Source of the DNA: Sphaerulina vaccinii
Taxonomy: Eukaryota; Ascomycota; Dothideomycetes; Mycosphaerellales; Mycosphaerellaceae
Reading direction: 5' to 3'
Length of the DNA stretch: 64,000 nucleotides
Assembly: GCA_022570795.1 (NCBI GenBank)
Contig: JAKUDP010000004.1
Coordinates: 930,001-994,000, forward strand
The position numbers were made by a program, and so were the translations under genes. Below the pieces are notes generated by a model. It was not told where the DNA came from and did not search any database. It saw nothing but the letters and a program-made list of their open reading frames with translations. This document shows, piece by piece, positions 10,399 to 21,545 of the stretch; position 1 is the stretch's first letter; each line of letters starts with the position of its first letter.

Positions 10399-10659
10399 GC
10401 TGCTGGCGGAGCGCAGGCCCAGCAGCGAGCTCGGTGGTGCCTTTGCTTTCGTGGGGCTCGTTCGTCCAGACGCAATGGTGGTGGTGGACAGCGTCGGCAC
10501 CGCGCTCGAACTCTTCGAAGAGACGTGACCAGGGCGGCGTGGAGCTGAGGGACGAGGTCGAGCAGGCGAAGGTTCTCTTGACACCGCTTCAGAAGAGCGC
10601 GGACGCTCGCGTGGGCTTCTTACCTCCTCCACGGCGAAGTCTGGTCGGCTGAGGGAGCT

Positions 10660-12409
10660 TCACATGCGGAAGCGCCAGCCCGGTTCTTCGTCGGAATTTG
10701 TGTTTCGTTCGTGATATGACGGAGGTGGTGCGGATTGCGCCGTCGTGCTCGAGAAATCAACAACACATGAAATTGTTGTTCGGTTGTTGTTGGTTGTTGG
10801 TATGGAGCAGTAGTAGTGTGAGGGAGTGAGTGAATGGTTTGCGTGTGCGTCTAAGAGATCGTCCAGAGATTCAGATGCTTGACTCGCTACACGTGGATTG
10901 ATGATGGCAGGGTGGCTGTCAAAGGCGAGAGAGAGTTTCGGTTGGACGGGGGACACCGCGGCAATGATAACTTATTGTTGTTGCAAACATGAGTTGTTGT
11001 TATTGCAAGGTGAATGTGCAACACGAGTTGATGATAATGAATGTCGAGGAAGTGGTATTTCGAATGCCCTTCGAGCACCATCTGATCTGCACTTGATAGA
11101 CCGATAAGCCGGAAACGTCTGCCCGGAACCCTGGGAGCCCTGGGAGTCCTTCGTTGACTTCTTCGGTCTGTGCATGCAGAAGCCCAATACTCGCACTCTC
11201 AGACAGCTCGGAGACCGTGGCAAGAGACACGAGGCGCACCGCCAGTGAGAAGCCAGCTGCCTACTAGAAGTACGCTCGTAAGGCGGAGTGCATCTGTCGA
11301 CGGCAGCGCATTCGTCGCTGAGCTCAGCAGTCACGGGGAGGCTGAATGGACAAAGGAAGCAAAGGAAGGCATCCCTGGGTTGCACAACTCCCACAATCAG
11401 CTGGCGGAGATTGAAAGACAACCCACGAAACAGGACATGAGGTGTGAATTACCGCCCGACCTGCGTGAGACTGCTCCTTCCTTCCTTACGTGTGGAGCTG
11501 GTGCTTGACCGGACGGGACAACGCAGCGTCTGACATTGACATCGACCATTGGAGCTGAAGGACTGGACGGGATCATGGTTCATCGAGAGACTCACCGCGA
11601 TACTTATCGTTTTCAGCGGCCATGCACGTATCGAGACGCCTGACCATATACCCACGAGAAGCACGGTCGATCAGAACCATTCAACCACGCCACCGGTCGT
11701 ACAGACCTGCCTGCAGGACCAGGACCCCATCGTTACACCATCGGCGGCGGTCTGGTTCTCCTCGCCACAGGGGTTTAGACGGCAAGCGGCATCTGCAATA
11801 TGGCCAGCCCTCGAATAGTTCGCCCAAGCATATGGTTCAATGTGACCGCAGACTCACTGTGCGACAGTCAAAGGTGCACGAGAAGAGCTCTAGAAGAGTA
11901 CCTAATGTAAAGACGCCCGCGACCGGTGTGGCAATGTCACGCAGCTACCCGTGCTGTACTGTCACGTTGATGTGCGGTAGCATGCCAGGACGATCTCGTG
12001 CCCATCGGAGAACACCGCTTGAGCAGCTGTTCTGGTATCACCATCGAGACAGGTTCGGATCGAAATGCCACCTCAGTATGGATCACGAGCAGCACAAGCA
12101 AGGAGAGCAACGCCAGCCTTCACGATATACAAGCTCGAAGCCATGGTCATGAATACACATCAAGTACTCGAGATCTCGAACGTCGAACCTATATGAAAGC
12201 TGCTCCAATGCTCCTAGTGAAGCGGTAAGGTAATCCAGTTGAATGTGTGTGAAGGTCGGCTAGGACACCAGGAACAGCTAGCACGATACAGTGCTTATTG
12301 TGCTAAGTACATATGGCAGGAGGCCGAAGGTTTGGAGTATAGAATGAGCGACAGTTCATACTCGCCCGAGTAGATCCTCAAATTTTTCACATTTGCTCAC
12401 GAGCCGTAT
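10660..12409. other. long intergenic region, no firm gene
   Basis: About 1.75 kb separating the kinase 5' end from the 3' end of the MaoC hydratase gene. Several overlapping open frames exist. The one with the most coding-like residues is on the plus strand at 11971-12228 (it reads SSTSKESNASLHDIQARSH), preceded by a possible acceptor (GCGGTAG at about 11974-11980), but I could not assemble a start and exon chain. Runs of GTTGTT/CAACAA near 10770-10800 and 10975-11010 are short low-complexity tracts, as often seen in long fungal leader regions. Confidence 0.35.
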
Positions 12410-13475
12410 CTACAACTTGCTACCACCACTCTTGGCCTTCATCTTAGCCCGTCCATTGCTCAAGCACACCTTTCCAGTCTGCTTAACCTTAACCACAAAT
12501 CTGATCTCCTCCCAACCCTCAGAATCTTTCTCCCCAGTCCTCCAGATCTCAGTAACAGTAGTATCACCAGGCTTGACAGGCGAAGCGAATCTCGCACCAT
12601 ACTCCTTGATACTAGCAGGATCTCCGCCACCGATGAGCTTGACGAGTGCATAAGCACTGGTGTTCCAAGAGTAGAGACCATGAATGATGACACCACCGAA
12701 GCCTAGAATATATCACATTAGCATAGCTCGTAGCATATCGTAAAAGCTGATTGAGCTTACCCATCTTCTTCCCCGGCGTAGGATCAATATGCAGAGGATT
12801 ATAATCCCCATTCAACCTATACAACGCCGCAGTCTCCTCATTCGTCGGATTCTCAAAGACAGCATCAGGCTGCTTTCCCTCCGGCGGCGGGAAATTCTGC
12901 GTCTTAGGCCCCTTAGGTCCTCCCCAACCTCCTTGTCCCACAAAGAAAGCGCTCCCTATCGCAGAGCAATAGACCTCTCCAGTTCCTGCATCAACGATAT
13001 CTGTTTGAGTCTCCAGAACTGTACCAGGCTTTCCCTTATCGTAGACTCCAACGACTTTGTTCCTTGATTCAAATTTACGGCCTTCAGAGGTTGGAGGGAG
13101 TGGTTTATAGAAGATCATCTTCCTTTCGCCGTCAAGGACGCGGGTGGAGTCGAGTTTGGGAACGCCGGGGATGTTGGGGCGAGAGGCATGTTGTGCTGCG
13201 TAGAAGTCTATGACTTCTTGGGTGGATTGTTTGAAGGGAAGGATTATTGGGTAGGTTGGGAAGACGGCGAAGTTGGGGTGGAGTTCCTATATCCATTCAT
13301 CAGTATAGAGTAGAAGTGGAGTATGTAGTGTGTAGGCAGGGAGATGTACATAGAGGAAGTGAAGCTCGTCGGCAGTAGCTCCAATGCTGGCTGCGAAGAG
13401 AAGAACATCACGCTTTAGCCATGAGACTTCGACGGGGGCACTCTCGTGGCCTGCTCCTGGGTTCTGCTCGCCCAT
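12410..13475 (-). CDS. peroxisomal MaoC-type hydratase (hydratase 2-like)
   Basis: Three exons: 13350-13475, 12761-13286 and 12410-12702, with introns of 63 and 58 nt, giving about 314 aa from the ATG at 13475. The N-terminal half resembles the first hot-dog fold of fungal 2-enoyl-CoA hydratases (LLFAASIGATADELHFLYE). The second half carries the hydratase 2 motif split by intron 2: NGDYNPLHIDPTPGKKMG, then FGGVIIHGLYSWN, with the catalytic Asp and His of G-D-x-N-P-L-H. The protein ends GGSKL, a canonical PTS1, so it should be imported into peroxisomes. Family members hydrate trans-2-enoyl-CoA to (3R)-hydroxyacyl-CoA. A role in peroxisomal beta-oxidation of fatty acids or a side chain is inferred. 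It lacks the dehydrogenase domains of the Fox2 multifunctional enzyme, so it is a stand-alone hydratase. Confidence 0.88.
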
Positions 13476-13850
13476 GTTTGATGATGAACTGTGATATGCT
13501 TGGAAATGAGTTTGATGGTATGCCGTCTATGTGAGAATGATCAAGTTGATATGGTGGTCGAGCTGTGTTGCCGGAGTGGCAGGCATCATTCGAGGACCTC
13601 GGTTGATCAGCTCTCCCGAACATGGATGTGCCTCGATTATCACTAATAATAAATCGACTTCACTCTGACACGGCAGTTCTGGGTCATAAATCATATTGGG
13701 ACTTCTGGGCTTGGAGATGTCGTTGATCAATTTATGCTGCAATGCTCCCATTATCGTTGATGCTCCTCGTAGCTGTTACAGTCTGCCAATGCACGACGCT
13801 GCCGCCCCCCAGGGTATCATACACGAATGCCACCTCATTAGCAAATGCAT
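13476..13850. other. short intergenic region
   Basis: 375 bp between the hydratase ATG and the ABC transporter stop, both on the minus strand. It should hold the hydratase promoter and the transporter 3' UTR. Nothing else is evident. Confidence 0.5.
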
Positions 13851-16571
13851 CTATCTCGTAGCATCATTACTGTCGCTTAAAGTTCTGCTGCTACTTCCAG
13901 AGGCCTCAGTCTCAGCACCTGCGTCCGTCGAAGTAGTCGAGTCAAGCTCTATCAATGCCTGTTCCTCCTTCACAGCCTCAAGCTTCTTTTCCACGTCCTT
14001 GACACTTCTACTGAGTTGCTTTGACCATAAAGCAACATACTTACCCTTCTGCTCAAAGAGCTCCTCATGTGTGCCAGACTCCACAATTTTGCCGTCGTGG
14101 ATGACCAGAATCAGATCGGCATGTTGAATAGTGGACAGTCTGTGTGCTACGATGAAGGTGGTTCGGCCTGAAGTGAGACGCTTGAAAGCGCTCTGGATGA
14201 CAGCTTCAGTCTCGGCGTCAATCATGCTTGTAGCTTCGTCGAGTAGCACGATCTTCGGCTGTCGCAAGATGGCTCGCGCAATGGCTACGCGCTGAAGTTC
14301 ACCACCTGAAAGCTTTACGCCTCGTTCTCCCACCATAGCTTTGTAGCCGTCAGGGAACGTTTCGATCTTGTCGTGAATCGCGGCGGCTCTGCATGCGTCT
14401 TTGACTTCTGCGTCGGTTGCGTCTAGGCGAGCATACCGTATGTTGTCCATGATCGAAACATTGAAGAGGGAAGGATCTTGCGGTACCATGCCGAATGCGT
14501 CGCGTAAGCTGTCAAGTGTTACATCTCGAATGTCTTGCCCATCAATCCTGATGGCGCCCTTGTTCACGTCGTAGTACCTGTAGAGTAGCTTCAGGATGGT
14601 GGATTTGCCGCCTCCAGTCTCTCCGACAAATGCGACAGTTTGTCCAGGCTTGACGGTGAAATTGACATCCTTCAAAGTCTGCTTTCGTTTGTCGTAGAAG
14701 AAGTCAACGTGATCGAAGCGCACTTCGCCGGAGTTGACATCGAGCTCCTTAGCGTCAGGCTTGTCCACGACTGTTGCCTTCGTGGTCAGTAGCTGCAGAA
14801 GGCGTTCGGAGTCGATGACCATAGAAGAGACCTTGCGAATCGAGTACGACACGTTCATTAGCGGGTACTCGATTGAGCGCCAGTAGGTTATCAGCGTAAT
14901 GAAAGCTCCGACCGGCGCAGCACCCTGAGACACACGATAAGCGGCCAAAGCCACGGCAGCCAAACGTCCAGTGAGAAGTATTGCCGATTGTGCTGCAGCT
15001 CCGCAGTGGTATGCGATCCAGTACCGCCAGAGCGCGAGATTGTAGCTCTCTACAGTTTCCGTGTACCGCTTCGTTTCGTAGTTGCTCCTGTTGAAGTGCG
15101 ATACAGTCTGCCAATTGTTGATGGCCTCGTTTTGCACCTTGCTCTCATTCCGCCAAGCAGTATTGTAGTCACGTCTCCGCTTGACGCTCCAGCTGGTCAC
15201 CTTTGCACCGACCCAGATGTACAGAAAACCGATCGCAATCAGGATGATACCCATGTAGATATCGAACAGATGCGTCACATACCAAAAGGCCAGGATCAAG
15301 TCGAAGAACATTGGTATGACTTCGAACAGGAAGAAGTCGATCAAGTCTTGGAGGTTGGTGCCCTGGTCAATCGCACGGATCAGCTCGCCTGAGTTCTTCT
15401 CGTTGTGGAAATCCATTGACAAGCACATAATGTGTCTAAAGGCGGTTGTCGATAATGCCTTGAAGCCATATTGCTGCACAGGCATCTGCACGATTGATTT
15501 AGCAAGTGCCAGACCCGCGCTGGACTGGAAAGCAGTCAGTAGCATCCATGTACCAATAGCTTTCCATGGCACTATCCCCGTGCCAGCGTCCTTCGCAAGC
15601 TCATCTGTTATGATACCCAGTTGACGTGGTACCAGGATGGTAAGAGCGCGCTCAGCCAGGATGATGAAGCCGATCGCAACATAGCATGCTTGCACAACTC
15701 GATCCTTTCGAGGAAGTAAGATCCAGAAGAAGATCTTGAAGTCGGCGAGATAACTCAGCCAACTGCCAGACTCCTTGAGTCGCTTTTTCTGCTGCGCTTT
15801 GAGCTCCTTATCGGCATCTGGAGCATCTGTCTCGGAATCGAACTCGACATCATCATTCACCTCTTCTGTTGCAGTCTCGTCATCTGTGGTGTCGAACAGA
15901 CTGTGAGCCGATGATGCCTTTACTTTGTGGCCATTTGTGGTACCATATGTGCCGTTCGCATGCAATGTGCCGTTGCTTCTGTCCTCGGCAAGAAGAGCTT
16001 CACTTTCATTGTCCAATTTGACGCGCTGTCTGCGATCTCTGAGCGCGAACCATGCTGTGGCGAGTGACACAGATATCAAGATGATGGCACGCAGAATGCA
16101 TGCAATCATGCGAAACTTTGCGAAGCCGTTCTTCTGATGGTCCGTGGTCGCCTGTAGGACAAAGAGTGGAATCTCGAATGCCGTAGCGATCAGCCAGGAA
16201 CCGAGATATGGATGCCATAGTGGTGTTGCGTTTTCTGCGATTCCAACTGCTATCGAGCCGTGCAGGACGAACAGAAGCACCAAATAAACGATGTAATCTT
16301 GTGAAGCTGCCCATCCGGGCTTTTGTACAGCTTGCAGGACTGCAGATATGCCCTCAGCAACAACCGTGGTCACAATGGTGGATTGCAAGACGATCGCAGG
16401 CCATCGTCGTGATCTAGTTCCGGCACGTTTCGAAGGTTCCTGGAGCAGACATGCGGCCACTGTCTTTGCCAAAGCGAAGTATGCTGTGGTCGCGATCGGA
16501 GCAAGGTAGTGCAACACTGTGATACTGGCTCGCGTGTTCGCCATGTTGTTGCTGATGATACGACCTGTCAT
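13851..16571 (-). CDS. HMT1-like ABC half transporter (ABCB class)
   Basis: Product of 906 aa from the first in-frame ATG at 16571; another ATG at 16544 would give MANTRASIT. An N-terminal block of about five hydrophobic helices (residues 18-178) precedes an acidic linker and a six-helix ABC membrane domain (about 285-580). The nucleotide-binding domain has Walker A GETGGGKST (650s), Q-loop MVPQDPSLF, signature LSGGELQRVAIARA (750s), Walker B KIVLLDEAT and H-loop VAHRLST. One membrane domain plus one NBD with an extra N-terminal helix block is the layout of S. pombe Hmt1 and related heavy-metal tolerance proteins, which act in the vacuolar membrane. Transport of metal-thiol conjugates is inferred from the family. 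The Glu/Ser/Thr-rich tail of about 50 residues is probably disordered. Confidence 0.88.
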   Translation of the reverse strand: MTGRIISNNMANTRASITVLHYLAPIATTAYFALAKTVAACLLQEPSKRAGTRSRRWPAIVLQSTIVTTVVAEGISAVLQAVQKPGWAASQDYIVYLVLLFVLHGSIAVGIAENATPLWHPYLGSWLIATAFEIPLFVLQATTDHQKNGFAKFRMIACILRAIILISVSLATAWFALRDRRQRVKLDNESEALLAEDRSNGTLHANGTYGTTNGHKVKASSAHSLFDTTDDETATEEVNDDVEFDSETDAPDADKELKAQQKKRLKESGSWLSYLADFKIFFWILLPRKDRVVQACYVAIGFIILAERALTILVPRQLGIITDELAKDAGTGIVPWKAIGTWMLLTAFQSSAGLALAKSIVQMPVQQYGFKALSTTAFRHIMCLSMDFHNEKNSGELIRAIDQGTNLQDLIDFFLFEVIPMFFDLILAFWYVTHLFDIYMGIILIAIGFLYIWVGAKVTSWSVKRRRDYNTAWRNESKVQNEAINNWQTVSHFNRSNYETKRYTETVESYNLALWRYWIAYHCGAAAQSAILLTGRLAAVALAAYRVSQGAAPVGAFITLITYWRSIEYPLMNVSYSIRKVSSMVIDSERLLQLLTTKATVVDKPDAKELDVNSGEVRFDHVDFFYDKRKQTLKDVNFTVKPGQTVAFVGETGGGKSTILKLLYRYYDVNKGAIRIDGQDIRDVTLDSLRDAFGMVPQDPSLFNVSIMDNIRYARLDATDAEVKDACRAAAIHDKIETFPDGYKAMVGERGVKLSGGELQRVAIARAILRQPKIVLLDEATSMIDAETEAVIQSAFKRLTSGRTTFIVAHRLSTIQHADLILVIHDGKIVESGTHEELFEQKGKYVALWSKQLSRSVKDVEKKLEAVKEEQALIELDSTTSTDAGAETEASGSSSRTLSDSNDATR

Positions 16572-18026
16572 ATGCAAGTAATGCTGTGTGTACCCGCTTT
16601 CCAGATGCAGCCTTGTCGGTAGTCCAGACCAAACCAGTGGGGTCCTCGGAAGCGCAGCGATATTATTTCTTCAGATGATGAGCCATTGGTGAGTATGGTT
16701 TCAGTTGCTTGGCCATTCACTCCTGTCTTGCTGTGCTTGGCGAGGCCGTCGGTGCTGTCCTGGACAGAAAAGCAAACTTGTGGATTTTCAGAAAACAGCG
16801 ACTGAAGGCGGCAGTGTTACCTGACTCGTCACCGCATCAAGGTTTTGAAGTGGTTCAGGCAAACGTTGTGATGCCTACAGATGTGTAGCTATATGTCTTG
16901 CGTGTCTTGCTTGCCTGTCTGTTCTGCAGTCAGCAAGAATCGAACATGGCGAAGTATGCTGAATTGGCAATTACGAGGAGGCGAGCGCAGGAAAACAGCT
17001 TCATTTGCTGTGCGAAGTTTGGCCGCCAGTACGGTCTGACTACATTGCGGCGCCTGCCTTTTCTGCAGCTACCTATTTGCTCCCTAGGCTGTGTCTCGTC
17101 GTACCTGTCGAGAGCTGATGCCTGTCGACAAGCTGCCCCTCTGCTCCCGTCTGACGTTCTCTCGCAGGATCTGAGGCTTGGGAACCATTGAATGCATCTC
17201 CTCGCTCGGCAAGTTGGAGACGCGGTGAACGTGAATGTAGACCGAGCACGGAGAGTCCGCCTTGCATGAAGTCATAAGTATAGCTCCCGGAGGTAACCAG
17301 AATCTCAATGAAGTGAGGCTGGGGGCGGTGAGGAGAGAAGCGAGACTACTGAGAGGAAGAGGAATGTCGGGAGTTTGGTGCAGTGGCGGTGCGGTGCAGC
17401 ATGTGGCTTGAAAGCCACGCGGAGGAAGCGGAGGAGCCAGATCTCACGCTTCCAGCTCATCTGTCCTTTGACCTTACCATCTCATCTCATTGTTGCATTA
17501 CCGCTCTCCAGTCTGCTACGCAGGTCGTTGTTAGTCCTGTCATCACATTCGGTCGCACGGAATCTATCTGAGAACGGAGACATGCTTGGATTTCGATCAG
17601 TCGTTCAGCTATGTTACATACTAGAGCGCCTGGCCCTGCTATACCTTAGCCATACGCCTCTCCTCCCGAGGCTATCGTGTGTCTCCATGCTTCACGCGCA
17701 GTCTGCGCAAACGAGTGTCTGAAGCGTTGCTCTCTTGAGGTGTCGGTTCTGCCAGAGACAGCAGCGCCGACCTTTCCTCGAAGAGCGTAGTAAGTTCTTT
17801 TTTGTTCATAATAGTACAGTCATGCAGTCATGCGACCATCTTTTATGCTGAAGTCGTAGTGTAGTGTAGGCGAACGCCATGCCATGCGATGCCGATGCTG
17901 AGAAAGTCGCTCAGGATGCCGGAAGAGGAAGCGCTGTATCGCAGATGCCGATAGGGCACCTCGCTCGCTCAAGGAGTTCAGAGAAGCAATCAGAAAGAGT
18001 CGCACAAAGTGGTGATCAAGCAGGTC
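16572..18026. other. intergenic, no supported gene
   Basis: About 1.45 kb between the ABC transporter start and the stop of the glycosyltransferase gene. Several small frames occur, for example a minus-strand frame at 17820-18005, but none has an ATG with coding-like content. It should contain the transporter promoter and the glycosyltransferase 3' UTR. Confidence 0.4.
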
Positions 18027-20610
18027 CTAAAGCAAAGGAAGGCCCTCCGGGATCTCACTCTCGTCATTGATGGTCGAGGTAGCGTCGGTGGTGCCAACAG
18101 TCTCGCCTTCCGGAACTGGAGTCGTAGCACGCGCGGGCGTGTTCGGTGGCACCGGTGGCAGAGCTCGAGCAGGTGGTGGATTGCGCAAAGCCGCCCGTAT
18201 CGCAGCCTCGGCGTAACCATTGACACCTGTGCCTGGAGGACGGTCGTCAAGCGACTCCAAGTTGGCGCGATAGGCGTAGATGCCATGACCCAGACGCAGA
18301 CCTCGTGTGGGGTCGTCATTGGTAGCATCGAATACTGCGTGGTCCTTCGTATCGGGATCGAAATGTCCAAAAGGGCTCAGGAATGCGAGGCGAACATCTT
18401 CGGAGAAAGGCTCGACCCAAGGACGCGCATTCTTACGGTAGTCCAGGAGATGAGCCGGGAATGATGCGGATTGAGTACGAGTGCGTGGAACTCGCTCTTC
18501 GACAACCGGGTTACCATCTTCGGTGCGACGAGAGTCGCTGAGCATGCGCAAACCGGCACGACGCAGGCGTTGTTCGGCATACTCTGTAAGCATCTGAGCA
18601 GGCTTCACACCTGGGACTGGTGCCAACAGAGGTGTGCGCTCCGTACAAAGATCATACTTTAAAGTGCCGTCAAGGTCGCGCTGGGTGTACTCGTCTCCTT
18701 CGTATGGGTGGTATGCCAGGCCAGGTGTTGATGGGTCTGGTGGGAACTCCTTGGTTGGCCACACGCAACGGTTGCCCTCGTCGCAAGTCGACGGCGGTGG
18801 CGCTGGTGCGCATGGGATGAATTCAGGTTCAGCGTCGGATGGGATTGGCTCATCGGACTCCAGCCACTTGACGCAACCAGCCTTGAAACAATTGTGGTCA
18901 AGGCAGCCGCGTCTCTTGAAGTCTTCCTCATCGAGCCGCTGAGATTCGTCCCACTTGTACTGCAAGAACTTGATAGACTCGTCATTGTACAGGATGCGCT
19001 CAAAGGTGGTGCTGACAAACGGCTGGGAACGAGTTAGCGAAGGGAACAAGACATGGTGATGGGGTGAACCTTACCTTCTTCTTCAGCTTGACGATGTGTC
19101 GCTGCTTGTTGGGGGAATCGTCGTCGACTGCGAGCGCCTTGTTACCCCAGTGGGTGTTGGTCATGGTGCAGGCGGCATAGACGTTTAGCAGTCCGTGATA
19201 GTACGAAAACAGCATCAAGCCCGGAAGGAAGACCAAGTCTTGTGGATGACGGCAGTAGTGCGGGATCATCTTCAGGTTCTTTGCCATGAAGACCCAGGAA
19301 CCGAACGCGATCCAGTAATTTTGAGCGGCCAATGGACCTCCGACAGCGAAGTAGAGCAGCATCGAAAGGACCAACTCACACAGAATGGCCGGCGTCTGGA
19401 ATTGGCTGATGTAAATGACATACAGGCCCCACCACATCTTGAATGAGCACCAGTACTTCTCATTCTCCATCACGGTGAAGTTACCGCGCCAGTGCGCTCG
19501 AGCCCAGCGAAGGCATTGCGCGTTGTAACCGTGGAAGTCTGGCTCGACTGTGGTCTCGAGGATGGCGCGGCTGTCCGGCTGGATCTGAATCTTCCAATTG
19601 TTCTTGTAGACCCAACGTGTCAAGCACTTATCATCGTCCGAGTTCAATGGCTTTCCTCGCCACTCGTCGTTGAGGAAGTAATCGTAGAACTCGGGGTGCT
19701 TGAGGATCTGGGTGCGATACGCGGCGGTGCGGCCAGAAAGGGTGGAGATGGAACCGTCAATCGAGTTCGAGGCACAGTTGTTCCAGACGCGCCGCTCGAG
19801 GTAATTGATACCGAGCATGTTGACGATGTCCGGACTGTCGTTGCGCACAACACGCTGGCGGGTGCCACCGGCGCCGACAGAGGGGTCGTCGAAGATTGCG
19901 AAGAGGCGGTTCAGGTACATGTTGTCGGGCCAGAACACGTCGTCGTCGGCGAGGACGGTAAGCTTGGTCTTGACGCATGGAAGTGCGCGAAGGATCTGGT
20001 GTCGCTTGTTTAGCTCCTCGACGCCCAGCACGCGGATTTGGGTCCTCGGAAAGTCGTGGTCGGAGAACAGCTTCTTGACCAGCGGGACATTGTCGTTGTG
20101 GGTAACCACGAAGATCTTGAAAGGCTCGCACTCGAGAATGCGCGTGATGCAGGCGGCAAGCTCCTCTGGGTTCTTGAATGTGGTCGGAATGAGGACGGTG
20201 CAGTGTCGGCCACCATATCGCCATGGGTTGTTGACGATGGGGATCTTGAACCAGAATAGCCAGGTGCCGATCGAGACGACGGTGCGGAGGTAGCGAAAGA
20301 TGAAGGTCGCGATGAAGATACCTAGGAAGATGTTGGCGGTGAGGTTGTCGTCGGTGATGATCTGCTCGACAATGAGGGTCGGGCCTGTTGGGGTTGGAAG
20401 CGTGAAGTGCTCAGGGGCCACGCTGGTGATAGGCGACATGCTGACGGTGGGTGATGTGATGCTGCTGACTTGCTGGCAGTCAATGCTGGCGGTGGAAGTC
20501 TCGAGTGAAGACGTCGCGTAGTCGAAAGGCGTGAGAGGCAGGGCCGAGCTGTTGGTGGTGACAGAAGATGCCTCAATGTCTTGCACGAAGCACAAGAGGC
20601 TTTCGGCCAT
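18027..20610 (-). CDS. family 2 glycosyltransferase, ZtGT2/Cps1-like, with C-terminal extension
   Basis: Exon 1 (19075-20610, 512 aa) starts at the ATG at 20610. It has an N-terminal membrane segment (about 93-121), then a GT2 core with VLIPTTFKNPEE, the metal-binding ADDDVFWPDN (221-230), a second acidic site NSDDDK and the processive-synthase motif QCLRW (365-369), followed by several C-terminal membrane segments. This matches Cps1/ZtGT2-type plasma-membrane polysaccharide synthases; ZtGT2 is known from Zymoseptoria tritici as needed for hyphal growth and virulence. A 52-nt intron (19023-19074, AAG|GTAAGG...TTCCCAG) joins in phase 0 to exon 2 (18027-19022), adding 331 hydrophilic residues with a Cys-containing segment (RRGCLDHNCFKAGCVKW) and Pro-rich end, total 843 aa. 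If the intron is kept, the protein stops at 536 aa, close to the size I expect for this family. Exon 2 has no ATG of its own near its start. Confidence 0.88.
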
Positions 20611-21545
20611 GTGTTCACTGGTGGGTGGTCTGTCGTTCGTTGCGCGAGAACAATTGTTGCAGGCAATAGCCTAACAGCAAATGTTTCGCACTGGAAGACG
20701 AGTTTGCCTATTCAATGGTGCCGCTGAAGGACAGCAGCAGGAGTTGTTAGGTGGTGAGGGAGGGCGCCGTCGTCGGCTTGTCAGAACCTCTTCGAGGTGA
20801 TGCTGGTGATGTGTGTCAGTGAGGAGTCAAGAATTGGCGGAGGACAAAGAACCTCGACGGCGGCTTTGAGGTCGTCGTCGAGGTCGTTGTTCGAACAAGT
20901 GCAGGAACAAGGCAATGTGTTGTGACTTACAATGTCTTTGTGGTAGACTTTGTCGTTGATGGCGCTGGATGGCGGATGTTGGCGATAAGGAGAGTGAGGT
21001 GTTGGTGGAAGAGAAGTTGTTGGGGGAAGAGGGGAAGAAATCGGTGGTGCGATTGAGGGTCGTCAAGTGAAGCAAGTGAAGCAACTTCGAGCTTTTGGTT
21101 GCTGTTGCTCCAGCTGCGCGCTCCGCACGTGCCACAACGATGTCTACACAATGGTCAACAGCCCTACAACAGCATCACTGCGAGCATTGGACAATAGCTC
21201 ACTGTGATGAGGTTGAGCGCACTATTGAGTTGCCCGAGAGACATTCACCGACGATGTTTCAGCTCAGCCATTAATCGATACATCGTGAAGAGTGAGAGGC
21301 ATTGGACGCTAGCGCCGCTTCGCGCAGCGCTGACCCCTGTTAGTTCTGCCTAGGAGAACGCGCTAGAGGTGCGCTGCAGCGTGTTCTTCCTCTTTCTCAC
21401 GACAACAACAACGATATCAAGAATTTCCGCTGCCACGACCTGCCGTGTCATTCAGCTCTGGCTCACCTCACACCACCAAGCCGTCCGCTTTCAGACCAGT
21501 GCAGTCACAAATCCAAGAACCAACACGGAGAAGAGACAGCTCAAG
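20611..21545. promoter_or_regulatory. divergent intergenic region with both promoters
   Basis: 935 bp between the ATGs of the glycosyltransferase (minus) and the SIM-motif gene (plus). It is rich in short CAACAA/GTTGTTG runs around 20,870-21,110. No gene or defined regulatory motif could be supported. Confidence 0.4.

Noticed and set aside
9789..10475. 228-codon minus-strand open frame upstream of the kinase
   Set aside because: Falls in the presumed kinase leader intron, has no recognisable content and its frame does not connect to neighbours.
11622..12152. 176-codon plus-strand ATG frame
   Set aside because: Arg/Ser/His-rich translation typical of a chance frame; a competing frame at 11,971-12,228 looks more coding-like but could not be assembled.
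19492..20013. 173-codon plus-strand open frame
   Set aside because: Antisense to the glycosyltransferase core, whose motifs are unmistakable.
12410..20610. Hydratase, ABC transporter and glycosyltransferase as a biosynthetic gene cluster
   Set aside because: No backbone synthase, P450 or cluster regulator; spacing is ordinary and the families are housekeeping or general.
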